DNA of 64,000 bases from Asterias rubens (taxonomy: Eukaryota > Echinodermata > Asteroidea > Forcipulatida > Asteriidae), in the NCBI RefSeq assembly GCF_902459465.1, contig NC_047066.1, positions 9,799,047 through 9,863,046 of the forward strand. The letters are read 5' to 3'. Position 1 is the first letter of the stretch. Every line of letters starts with the position of its first letter. The notes under the pieces are model-generated. The model made no database searches, had not been told where the DNA came from, and was given only the letters and a program-made list of their open reading frames with translations. Positions 1 through 10,631 of this stretch are shown one piece after another. Position numbers and translations under genes: made by a program.

Positions 1-122
1 TTTTCGTTCATAGTTATCTCGCAACTCCGATGACCAATCAAGCTCAAATTTTCACAGGTTTGTTATGTTGAGATACACCAAGTGAGAAGAATGGTCTTTG
101 ACAATTACCAATAGTGTCAAGT
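1..122. repeat. Partial copy of the TTAA-type MITE (family A), cut by the window edge
   Basis: The segment carries the terminal third seen in the full copies at 27938 and 32220: the 'tatctcgcaact...gatgaccaat' block, 'caggtttgtta', 'gagatacaccaagtgagaag' and the end 'caattaccaatagtgtc'. Only this end lies in the window. No coding potential is seen. Confidence 0.75.
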
Positions 123-139
123 GGATTAAAGCAACCATG

Positions 140-345
140 AAATGGTTTACAAGGATGCTGTGCTGTGGTGGAATATGCTGCCAATCAAACAAGGATCGCC
201 TTCTTTTTTCCAAAGTGCACTGGGTACGTGTGATTACATAACACAAGGGACCAAAGATTTTTCTGTCCCATCCCAGCATCATGGTGATCAGAAACACCAA
301 AGCTCGAGTCCGATGCTCTTAACAAATAGGCCACCCAGCACGCCA
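140..345 (-). repeat. tRNA-derived SINE-like element (degenerate)
   Basis: On the minus strand a tRNA-like promoter can be read around 290-345 (a box-A-like stretch with 'TTAAGAGCATCGGACTC'). The body at 155-300 ('gtgctgtggtgg', 'gccaatcaaacaagg', 'cataacacaaggg') resembles the body of the better-preserved SINE at 11990-12270. The 99-codon open frame over it is incidental. Confidence 0.5.
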
Positions 346-441
346 AGATTCAGTCAGTGTATGACTAAAGAGTGGCACACAACCTTGCATGTTTTCCGAG
401 AATTAGAATCAGCCGTTGCAAAGAACCGATGTTATCATTAA

Positions 442-2094
442 TGCAAGAAATAATTAATGGCCTGATGTTTCGACACTAATACAGCTGTTAATGTGTGTTG
501 TATTGTGATTTAGCCTTTTAAAAAGAAAGACTATGCTAGGGTTTACATAACAGGCCATTTTTTATTTGTTTACCGGGCTTAAGTCATTAGCTTAGCCAGT
601 CAATGTTTGCAAGCCCAACCCTGTGTTGGTACACACTTACTTGGTTGACTCTGTCAGTGCACCATCTTAAAGGCCCAAGTAGTGAGACTTCCGGCAGAGG
701 CAGCCATGTTGTAATGTCGATGCTTAGCAGAGGCAAAGGAGAAAGAGTCGTCCCATCATCATGGTCAGATGTACAATCCATCATGCTGTCACTGTTGATC
801 GTTGGTGAAGAAAGTGTGTCAAATTACTATTTTATCACTTGCGGATAAATATTATTCCTTAGCAGCTATTCTGGCACCACTGTGGCTAGTCATGTCTAAT
901 GGATTTGGGCTTGTCAAAGACTCGTGTCCAGTCATGCCAGTTGGTGTTTTTGTGACCTTGTACATATTTTGTCTTCTTCTATGGTCACCTTGCCAGTTAG
1001 TTTAGAATTTTAGCATAGATACTGTTAGAGGCGTTTGTCTCCTGAAAAGGTCAAAACATTACCGATGCCAGCAGAGATAGGCCTATGTAATAAGTAATTA
1101 ATTAGTTCTCTGTTGGCGGGACAGACGTATCCCCATACTTTTGTTTGGGCACTGGCCTGGTGACCAGTCTTTTTTCTTTGTCTTTTTCTTCCACTCTGTG
1201 CTTTTTAGTAAGTGTTCTGCGCCTCTGATCATTTTGTATCTAAAGGGCGCATTATAAGTTTTAAATATTATTATTATTATTATTTTCCCAAGAGGGATCT
1301 GGCCCCCATGCTAAAAATCACTTGCCCCGGGCCTGAGGTCCAGTGTTAACTTTGAGCCCTTCTCCACGCATTCAAATGTGAAGTGGCCCGCCTTGCCAAC
1401 AATGACTACTGTACAAATGTACCTCACTAGTTTTCCCCAATACATGCATGATATTTGGGCCTTGTAAAAAAACGGATTTTTTTTTATTAATTATAACGTT
1501 TTTGGGGACACCAGTGTTTGGAGAAAAAAACTGCCACTTGAACAAGATGGTGAAGGTGTTTATTACCTGGAAGAGTTTAGCTGTTGCTGTCCTTCGAGAT
1601 TGCAGTTTCTTGGATGATATGGGTGATGCCGACGCCTTCGATGTTTCTTAAAATAGAGACGGCGACGTCTCTGTGATCTAGCCATAGGAATCTTCCTTAT
1701 TCAGATTGGTGGTTTTCAAAGAGTTTGTTGCCTGCAACTGCAAGAGATGAAATCTGAAGAAAAAAAATGTCAAACTGTGAAATAAAATCAAACTCAAGTT
1801 GTACTGTTACTTAAAATGGTCACTAACCACTAAAAAACAAATCACACTAGGGACACTATGAATATATGAACGGAATTTCAGCTTCTCAAAACAGGTAAAA
1901 AATAAAGAAAATCGTAGTCAAATTTGTGTTCGCATTGTAAAGAACCTTTATACTCAGGACGTCAGTGCAGTGGCACTGACTGACGTCCTACCACTCCAGG
2001 GCTAGCCATAGTGTTACTATCCACAGGTAACTAAAAAAGGAATTTAGTGCTAGTGTTACCACTACCACTCAGTGTTATAAATTAATTAATAATA
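442..2094. other. Intergenic, no gene recognised
   Basis: Only short unsupported open frames are present. Visible are an (ATT)n run near 1267-1283 and a copy of a short dispersed motif 'ggcctgatgtttcgacac' at 461. No splice-consistent exon chain or known protein motif was found. Confidence 0.6.
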
Positions 2095-2583
2095 CTTTTA
2101 GTTGGGTCCTACTACTTGCCGTCAACTCGCCGTCAACTCACTAGCGCCGTCAACTCGCCGTCAACTCCTCCAATATACATTTAAAATCCACAAAAGAAGC
2201 ATAGAACTGTAAAGTATCAGCTCAAAGAGAATTTGCGTAATTTTTAGGTCATATTTATGAACAAAAATTGAGGTTTTTTTCTCGTGAAAAAATTATATCG
2301 AGGCAGCAAAACCGTCGGCCGCCATCTTGCTTTTTCACATTGATTAGTCTTGGCCCAAGATGTCAATGATTGGTACTTTTTTTTTATCAACACAAAGTCG
2401 TTTTTGTGAATGAATTGTTACCGAAAACCATGAGAAATATGTAGTTTAGCCCAGACTTAACACTTCCGTGCCCCTTTTATAGATTTTTCATGTAAATTTA
2501 ATGAGTTGACGGCACGAAAATGAGTTGACGGCGAGTTGACGGCAAGTCGGCGAGTTGACGGCAAGTAGTAGGACCGCTTTTAG
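2095..2583. mobile_element. 475-bp inverted-repeat element (MITE) with 7-bp TSD and subterminal GCCGTCAACTC arrays
   Basis: The ends are inverted: GGTCCTACTACTTGCCGTCA at 2105 pairs with its reverse complement ending at 2574. Inside each end is an array of the 11-bp motif GCCGTCAACTC (reverse: GAGTTGACGGC), about four copies per side. CTTTTAG occurs on both sides (2095-2101 and 2577-2583), as expected for a target-site duplication. The interior is AT-rich and non-coding. The element is non-autonomous; its superfamily is not assigned, though 7-8 bp TSDs are seen with hAT-like and some other DNA transposons. Confidence 0.8.
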
Positions 2584-3131
2584 TGTGTTATTAATCATGT
2601 ATTAGCCTACCTGTCACACTCACACTCACCACAGACCTTTTTCAGTCCCTTCGGCTTCACACTCAGTGTCAGTGACTCACTCACACACAGCACAGGGCAG
2701 GCTCTACTAGTACCGTGTAGGCAGATCACACTATTTTTCAAAGTTCTGCCAATGCCTTCAAAGTTTGTCTCATATGTTTTAGCTTGATAAAAGAAACAAA
2801 GAACTGAAAAGCAAATTGAAATCCGACATTCGATTCTCTTTTTATGCAAATTTTTGTTTATTGTTTAAAGCACCTGTTTTAACCATTTACGGGCAAAAAG
2901 TGGAAAATGCTTTCTTTTCAGTTTTTCCTTTAAGTTTTCATTGTTTTTTCTCAATTTTAAACCCTGTTAGTGTTTCTTTTCTTATAGTACACAGGTCAAA
3001 CCTACTTGCAAAAGAGAAATGGAGGTTCTATTACATTGAATTTTTTTTTTTACGGTCACCAAAAATGGCACATTATCCAAAATTCCATAACGGGAAACCC
3101 CAAAATGTTCCAAAAATGACTAAGTCCAGCT

Positions 3132-3545
3132 AATTAAATATGCGTGAGGCTCTCCTGGGGTAACTAAAGTAGTTACAGCTATGAAACTTGGCACAATTCT
3201 TGTTTGTGTATAGACATTTTTTTTAAAGTGTATATTTCAAAGTTTTACACGCCATTATGCAAATTAGCCTAATTAATTATTCATTTTGTATGCAAAATTA
3301 CCTAATTAAATATGCGTAAGGCTCTCCTGGGGTAACTAAAGTAGTTACAGCTATGAAACTTGGCACAATTCTTGTTTGTGTATAGACATTTTTTTTAAAG
3401 TGTATATTTCAAAGTTTTACACGCCATTATGCAAATAAGCCTAATTAATTATTCATTTTGTACGCAAAATTACCTTATTAAAAATGCGTGAGACTCTCCT
3501 GGGTTAACGCAAGCACCTACAACCATGAAACTTGGCACAATGAAA
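3132..3545 (+). repeat. 172-bp tandem repeat, 2.4 copies
   Basis: Unit 1 starts at 3132 and unit 2 at 3304, nearly identical over the full length ('atgcgt.aggctctcctgggg', 'agttacagctatgaaacttg', 'acgccattatgcaaat'). A third, more diverged part starts near 3476 and fades after 'atgaaacttggcacaatg'. No coding frame runs through the units. Confidence 0.9.
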
Positions 3546-4221
3546 GTTTGTTATTTTACAGTACATTGTAGTTATTTACATGGTTTCATACATCATTCTG
3601 AGAATTCCACACAACTGCAAACCAGACCATTATACTGGTGCATCTCATACAGAGAATGAGAAACGTCAACAATTTGCAAATAATTATGTCAATTAGCATC
3701 TTACATGGTTTTGCAGTAGCACCACGTGTTTATGTGTCTAATAATAAATTTTATGAGATGTGATGGTTCTAAAATGAGAGGTTGGTGTTACAACTTGAGC
3801 TGATCGTCTTTCTCCTGAAGACAATCAGAGCATATTGATCAAAATGTTGAGTTGCAAACACCAAGGGTTCTTTTCAGATCCACCACAACTGCAAACCAGA
3901 TAAACAAAAATATATCTTTCCTTTTCATGAGATTAGATTTATAGTGGGATCATATTACCTAAAGTTCATGTACATTTTATACCATTATGTACAACCTCCA
4001 TATCAAGAAAGTATGTAGATACATAATTTCTTTTCTGAGTGTAGATAATGTTCACAACTGACTAATTATTGTGAAATTTTTAAAGAAGAAAAATAAATAA
4101 AAAATTGTAAACATGGAGTAAAGTGTACACTATGTTACTTTAAATGCATCATGATCACCTTTTATACTGTTGTGTGTAAACTACATGTGCCTTACAGGGA
4201 GATGTTGTGTTATAAGATGAT
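3546..4221. other. Non-coding flank, 3' of the minus-strand gene
   Basis: AT-rich sequence following the stop codon of the minus-strand gene at 4222, presumably 3' UTR plus intergenic DNA. No clear motif was picked out. Confidence 0.5.
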
Positions 4222-7200
4222 TTACATTAAATCTAGTGTGCCCTCATCCCATTCCTTTTCCAGTGGATAACATAGCATTTCCTGATATGGAGGGTCGTAC
4301 ATAATGGTATAAAATGTGTGCACCCCAATGTATTTTCTATCACCCGGTTCGACCAATTCATCAATGTCTGCTTCTGTTGCTTTCCTTAGGACAATGGCCT
4401 TATACTCGACTAAATCTCCCCCTTTAGACTCTAGGAACATATGGCGTATTCTTTTTTGGATTATCCGATCCCCTGGAAATGGACCTTTACATCTCTTTTT
4501 GGTGGGAGACAACTTGGATAGAAGTTTCTTTTTCAGTTCACTTTTCTGCTGCTCTTTGTCTATGTGTTCATGTGATGAAGAACTCTGTGAGGTGCCTGCG
4601 TCTTCATCTGGGATATCTTGTGTTATTATCTGTTTAATAATATTTCTCAAGTTACTTTCCAGCTGATCTACACTTAGTTTCTTTCCTTTGTTGGTGAGAT
4701 AGAAGAGGTCTTTTTGAACTCCTCCTTTGCTGGCACTCTTCCAATGCTTTATTTGGGTTGTCAAGGCTTGTTCAAGATCCTTTCCCTTATGTTTGTCTTT
4801 CAAATGGTCTACATCTTTTGGGGAGTTGAACAGGATGCCGCAGACCTTCAAAGCATTTCCAGTGTTTTCAACTGCTTGTTTCGTAAGGAAGCGCTGTCTG
4901 GCTTCCTTTTTTTCTTGATTCATTTTCAATTTATCAGCAACAGTTTTTTTTATTGCAGCACTCTTGCGCTGATATAATTTAAAAAATGAGCTTCGATGCT
5001 TGCGCGCATCACCTAGGAATTTATTTCTTGTGTCCTCATCCATATCATCTAGGTATTCTCTCGTCTTATTCAAGCTCCAGAGGAGAATGCCTTCAAAGGC
5101 CACTGTATTGGCATTAGGCATCTTACGCCTAAGATAATCGCAAACATGCATCGAGACCTGCAAACATACGCTCAGGAGCAAGATTGTCCTTAGGGCAGGT
5201 AAATGTTTCTTCTCTGAGATCAGTAGCGTTGTAAAACCTTCCCCCTGGAAGATGATCAGCGACCTGACGACTGATGCACACATGAAGATTGTGCATTATC
5301 ACAGAGAGTGCTTGCTTGGTCAGGTTTTCAATGTTACCTGTTGTTCGTTCATATAGGGACGTGTGGATTTCATTCTTTACTGGTGGGAATTCTGGAAACA
5401 GGATAGTACTGTCATTGACGAGTGGGGAGGGGTCTATCATCCACTCTTGGACTTTCTGGTGCAGCCTGGTATAGAATTTGTCTGTGTCGAGTACATGGAG
5501 ATTACTTTGAACCATCTGCATTAGTGGAGTCGTTATATGCTGGGATATAATCCCCATTGCTCTCATCCCTGCCAGTATTATTTCATCCTGCAGGTCTAGT
5601 TTGAGACATTTAACAAACATGTTTTCCTCGCGCTTGGAGTCGAGAGATGAGCACAGCGTGTTGAAATGTTCTCTATGGTGGAACACCGCAGCAGAATTCT
5701 GGAATGGGATGTTGAAACGATTCCCTCGGTATGATTGAAGATGTGATTTGCATTGATGATGTGTTTTCAATACAGATTTGAAATCTTCAACCATGCCGGA
5801 TTGTTCATCACATTCTGGTCCTAATAAATTACAGAATGAACGGACAGTAAGTATTGTTGCACTCTCCTTTCCCCTACTCCACAGCATTTTGTTTTCCCTC
5901 CCCAGTTTTCCATCATCTGCCTCGATACGTTCCCACTCGTACAGTGCAGAGGCAGCATACTCTTGAAGATTAAGAACTAAGTGCTTTCCGCAGAAAAGAT
6001 CATTGATGGTGCTAAGTTGATGTTTGACATCATCATCAATCTCTTCCCAATTGTCAGTCACCTGTGGTAGTGCAGCAGCTCTCCATTTTTCTAGTGTTGT
6101 GATGTAAGCCTTATTTACGATGCATCGGTCAGTCATTGTGTTCTTTATTTTGGCTAAAAGTTTAAGGGTTTGCTTTGGGTCGTCCTTTATGTTCAGCATG
6201 ATCAACTCGTCCAGTGTGTCCTTCGTCTCTTCAAGTAAGCTCTCTGCGCTTTCAGTGTGGATGTCATGAAGGCTCATGCCAACAGTCCCCGCATCTGTGG
6301 AAGCTAAAAAAGTTGTATATCCCTTCCTCTTCTTGGTTGGAACTCTGTAAGATGTTTCCAGAAAATTCTTAAGTGGGTCATGTCGTAGTTTCTGTCGCTT
6401 TAGAGCCAAGTTGTGCCAGTTAGTCTGGATAGTGCCAATTGGTGGAGGACTGAAATCTGCTGAAAACAGATTTGGCCACCATGTGTCCCGAACAGTTTGC
6501 CAGGTTGTGTTTGAAGTCTCCCGGAACCAATTTAGTTCAATGATCATTGCATTGTTGAGGTTTTGTGCACTTAAGTCTGTTGAATGAAGTAGCGAGTCTG
6601 GTGTTAATCTGCTCTTTTCACAGTGTGGTCCAATGGTGTGCTTGTAGTGTTTTGCAAATTCAGGCACTTCTTGGAGGAGGTCTACTGTGGTGTGGGTTCG
6701 TTTTGATTTGGCTACATGTCGTTGTACTTTTTGGAGTAGTCCATTTAAGTTGGTACTGGTAGGCAAGTTGAGGTTGAGGGCAGAAAATATTGGTGGGAAA
6801 TCACGTTTGTAGCTTTTGGTGGTCGAGTGCTCAATACGATATCTGATTGTCTCCAACAACGCTGTGGTCAGAATTCCATTCCAATGATCTGGTGAAAAGA
6901 AAAAAAACATGAAAAAAAAAAAAATAAAAATAAATTACATTTTTTGTTTGGGGCATATTTTCTCTTTCCGTGACAGTTAAAAATAGTGAATGAAAGAGGC
7001 ACATTCAAAAGGGTTAAATTAATTTTGTTAGGAATATGTAGCCACTTTCCATCACAGAGCTTTATCAATCCATAGAGCAATAAACTAGACTCCATGATCA
7101 ATCTGAATCAAAACTTTGCAAAATGTAAACAAGCCGACAAACTATTCCCACGACCATACGGAGTACCAGCAATAAATGGAACAGCCTTGATCAAGACAAT

Positions 7201-7734
7201 AGCGACATCCGGTTGGTCAACCGCTTGATAAATGTGTCACGTGACTTTTTTTTTAGACGTTACGTTCACTGTACACCCGCCCTGAATTACTCATTTCTCT
7301 TAACTTTCCGAACTTTACTCTCTGATTTTACACAACAAATCTACACAGAGGGTAATTTTATAACGATATTATTAAAATATATTATCTTGAAAATTGAGGA
7401 AAGTATTTATTTCTTACCTGGAACGCTGTATTCCGTAAGCAACAGGTCAATTTCGTCTGATGTCCAGCCAGAGATATGTTCAACTTCACACGCGAACGCT
7501 TGGTCATTGAACTCAACTGCTGCCGGAGGCTCTGAATTGACAAAACAAACATGTCCTATTTTAGAGCGCTATTACTGAGAGCAACGGATAACGAAATTCA
7601 ACAATCTGCACATCATAACAAACTTTAGAATGTCTATTTTCATATTCTAATATAGAAGTATTCATATTTGAGATATATAGGGAAAAAACGGGTGGCTTAC
7701 CTGCTCGCCGTTTCCCGCTTCTACTGGCCGCCAT
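4222..7734 (-). CDS. Uncharacterized multi-exon protein, possibly transposon-derived, with a frame break
   Basis: Exon model on the minus strand: 7734-7701 (starts MAASRSGKRRA), 7531-7418, then 6888 onward; all junctions are GT-AG and phases agree. The frame from exon 3 runs 585 codons to a TAG at 5129-5131. A second frame open from 5283 carries the natural continuation down to 4222. Before the break one reads 'NLAPERMFAGLD', after it 'YLRRKMPNANTVAFEG' and 'LWSLNKTREYL'. From memory this matches a widespread family of unnamed invertebrate proteins with an ERxF..LD..xRxxPNA..xAxE..NKT..WL block; the link to transposases is inference. The C-terminal ~80 residues ('GDRIIQKRIRHMF...YPLEKEWDEGTLDL') look like a small beta-barrel reader-type domain. 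The full product would be about 940 residues. The break may be a real mutation, an assembly error or an unusual splice. Function unknown. Confidence 0.7.
5129..5150 (-). other. Frame break inside the uncharacterized minus-strand gene
   Basis: The upstream frame ends ...GLDACLRLS-stop at 5129. The downstream frame supplies ...CDYLRRKMPNAN. The two copies of CGAT in 'ctcgatgcatgtttgcgat' lie 13 bp apart, so a 13-bp insertion between them would explain the shift. The spacing of the conserved block fits that reading. A 29-bp GT...AG segment here would not bring the conserved block into frame, so a mini-intron there is unlikely. Confidence 0.6.
7064..7103. mobile_element. 26-bp micro-insertion (GGAGCAATAAACTAG family) with 7-bp direct repeats
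   Basis: The core at 7071-7096 begins CATAGAGCAATAAACTAG and ends CTCCATG. It is flanked by ATCAATC at 7064-7070 and 7097-7103. It matches the perfect palindrome at 30793 with seven bases missing from its second half. It lies in intron 2 of the minus-strand gene. Confidence 0.75.
7236..7245. promoter_or_regulatory. GTCACGTGAC palindromic E-box (CLEAR/USF type)
   Basis: A perfect 10-bp palindrome identical to the CLEAR/E-box consensus bound by bHLH-zip factors such as TFEB or USF. It sits in intron 2 of the minus-strand gene, about 0.5 kb from its start codon. Whether it works is unknown; chance occurrence is possible. Confidence 0.3.
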
Positions 7735-10600
7735 TTTGGAAATTTCGAGAACGTACGCATATCTCTGGAGCAGAGTTTCCCCATCCTAAAAATAGCTTCA
7801 CAGGGTCCCTACGTCACCGACTCACTCCAGAATCGTCCATTATAGAAGAGAATAGGGGGGATTAAGCTGCGAGGTGGTATTTTTTCCCCTCCCACGCGCC
7901 GTCGCTGCGCGCCGGACCGACAAACTAAGTAACCCAAAACTACTGTAAAATCTATATTTCTTGACCAATTTGGATCAAATGAGCAGACAAACACAGGGGA
8001 AGTCTATATTTTTTAGTAATGTAATTGTTTTCTTTATTGAATTATCCAATTCTCCCTTAAACGACTTTGATCTGTACCAATCTTTTCACATTCGACCGTG
8101 CCGACCGTTGTACGTGTGAGAATATGCACGGTCGGCTGAAATGTTTACGTGCAGAGTACATGTACTAATACTCCTACTACGTACTCACTAGTTTTTTTAG
8201 TACTACTCTTTTTTTTTAAGTCAAACTCTAAGTCTAAACTAATCTAAAAAGATTCAAAATCCACTGCATGAGCCATTTATTGTTAGACCTAGTAAGGACT
8301 GTAAGACTAGAGCCTCTGTCTCAAAGTCAAACCGTTTGTATTTATTAAATTTTAATAAGGCTGAGCACACCCATTGACACAGTGGTGACTGACTCAACTG
8401 CTGACTTCATTGATTAACAATACAACATTGAAATTTGTCAACTTCAAAAACGGCCCGTTTTTAAATTGCTTATTTTGACTATTATTCAGGGAGTGATATT
8501 AAACATACCTGGGTCCCTGCACATAACGTTTAGCATCGGTGAAAAAAAGCTTGTAGTCAAAGCCAGACACAGTTCCTTTGCAGTGTTTAAAAACGCGTTT
8601 TTGTTGTGTTTTGTCGGACAAGAAAATACGACAAATCAAATTTCCCGCAGCAAAATACACAACCGTTTCATAGTTTTGCTCCCTGACGTCTTAAGCGACA
8701 TTCTGTCAAATTTTGTAAATCACTAGGAGCCAGACTATAATAAAGCTTTAAAGCAATAAAACACTTGCAACGAATTAACCAGAATATAAATGACTTTGTT
8801 TTCAACCGGAGCATTAGAAACAATTATTTGTATTGTGTTTTATTAAATTAATAAGGAACTACGGTTTTGATTCAAAAAGTAATTATACAGTTTGTGTAAA
8901 TTCGGATAAATTTTGTAAATAAGGACTTGTCCTTTAAAGCTCACAGATCGAACGGTAGTCTGTTTTATCGCCCTTGGTTGCCATACTTAAATTGTTTTGG
9001 GTACCAGACGTATGTATATGTCGCGTGCGTTGTAAAAAAAAAAATCCCTCACCCTATGTCGTCCTATGTCACGTGCATGGTCAGAAGGTTAGAAGGTTTA
9101 TCATTAATGTTTTTATTTACAAACACCGCTCCGAAAAAAAGATTGATCAGTCGTCAGGTTGGAAGAAGTGAAGGCTTTACTTGCTTTTGCTGTCACTGTA
9201 CATGTACATGTTGTGTAGCAGTGCACTTTGATTGTTGAGCTGTAGTGAATGAAGAACGAGGAGTGAAAATACTTCGGTAAGTCGTAAGTCTACTCTAATT
9301 TTTATGGAAAGAATTGGCCCCACAAAAGTCGTCAGTGTGCTAATTTATTCCTCCATGGTCTGACATTCGTCCATGGTCTGACAACATTGGGGACGCCCCA
9401 TTGGTGGCGAGGTCGTAAAATTTTTCCAATAATATACTGCTGTTATTTGAGTGATACTCCTACTAATAACTAAAGTTTTAGAAGTAGGATTTACCTTTTT
9501 TTGTTTTTCATTTTGTACAATTAAATTATTATAATATTATTATTTAAAAAAAAATGGCTTAGCTATAATTTAACATGGGCCTATCTATGTATAAGCATGG
9601 AGGAATGTATAAGAATATATAAATAATACTTTTTAATAATAGTATTTTAGTAAATGTTTTTAAATTAAATAATGTTCATTGTCAAAGGCAAAACAACAAA
9701 GGGTTACTCCTACTTTGTTGTATATTTTAATAAATATTGTTTCTATATTTTATAATTGTTTTGTTAATAATAATATTTTTCCTATTTTATTTAGGAAAAA
9801 TCGGCACATCCAACAACTTTATCAAAGTATTTCAATATATGTTTAGCTTTACTTATAATTATATCGACAGCGCATAATACATCAGGCATACGTCACCTGG
9901 AAGTTAAGAGATAAATAGTTGTTTGATAAGATTGTAATAATAGTTTCTTGCCTCTACTAACTAACAACACTTGTCAGTGTCACTAGCTTTACAATGAAAT
10001 GTAAGACAAACTGACGACAAGGAAGTGGTGCTTGGCAGATTTCAATGGAACAACCACACTTGCCGAACAGAATAAATATTTAGACCAAACAAGGTGTTAC
10101 ACACACAGCACAGGGGAAAAGGAAATGAAAACACACGTTTTGAAAAAACCCATGGGAAATTCCAGTTTTAGGACAATTGTATTTGTATTGTAGACTTCAT
10201 CTTTCTGTAGTGATTGCCATTTTGTACACACAGTTGTAGTACAACTGTATAACACAATGGAATCAGAAGAGGCCCAACAATACAAATAGTTTAAATGATT
10301 TTCTTTTCCTTCATTAAATGCAAACATGCAGAGCTGGTCAATTGTCCCTTAAAGAATTGGGGTACTTTTTGTAAAACACAAAACACAATGTCCACATTTG
10401 CAAACTTACATGGTTTAAAGATAATGATGGTAGAAAGCTTCCCTAAAAATATTACTGACTGAGGTGTACGTATTAGTGAGAACTGAGTAAAACAAGTCAT
10501 TATTTTTTTAAGCATGTAAAACCTATTTCAAAACCCAGTTTTAATGTAACTCTTTATTTTACGTCACGGCAGGTTTTGATTTTGTGCCATAACTCCACCA
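7735..10600. other. Intergenic region between the minus-strand gene and SPNS
   Basis: The first ~200 bp are relatively GC-rich and probably hold the promoter of the minus-strand gene. The rest is AT-rich with only short open frames lacking splice context or recognisable motifs. Confidence 0.55.
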
Positions 10601-10607
10601 TCACGTG
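10601..10607 (+). promoter_or_regulatory. TCACGTG E-box just upstream of the SPNS start codon
   Basis: TCACGTG lies 25 bp before the ATG at 10632, in 'catcacgtggct'. It is a core CLEAR/M-box motif (TFEB/MITF type). Spinster proteins act at late endosomes and lysosomes, so TFEB-type control is plausible. This is inference from position and motif only. Confidence 0.3.
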
Positions 10608-10631
10608 GCTGGTGGTGTGGTCTGAGTCAAC

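Noticed and set aside
142-441. 99-codon open frame as a gene
   Set aside because: It lies over a SINE-like repeat and has no known domain or splice context.
5135-5163. A 29-bp GT...AG mini-intron explaining the frame break
   Set aside because: Removal would not place the conserved downstream block in frame, and the length is below usual intron limits.
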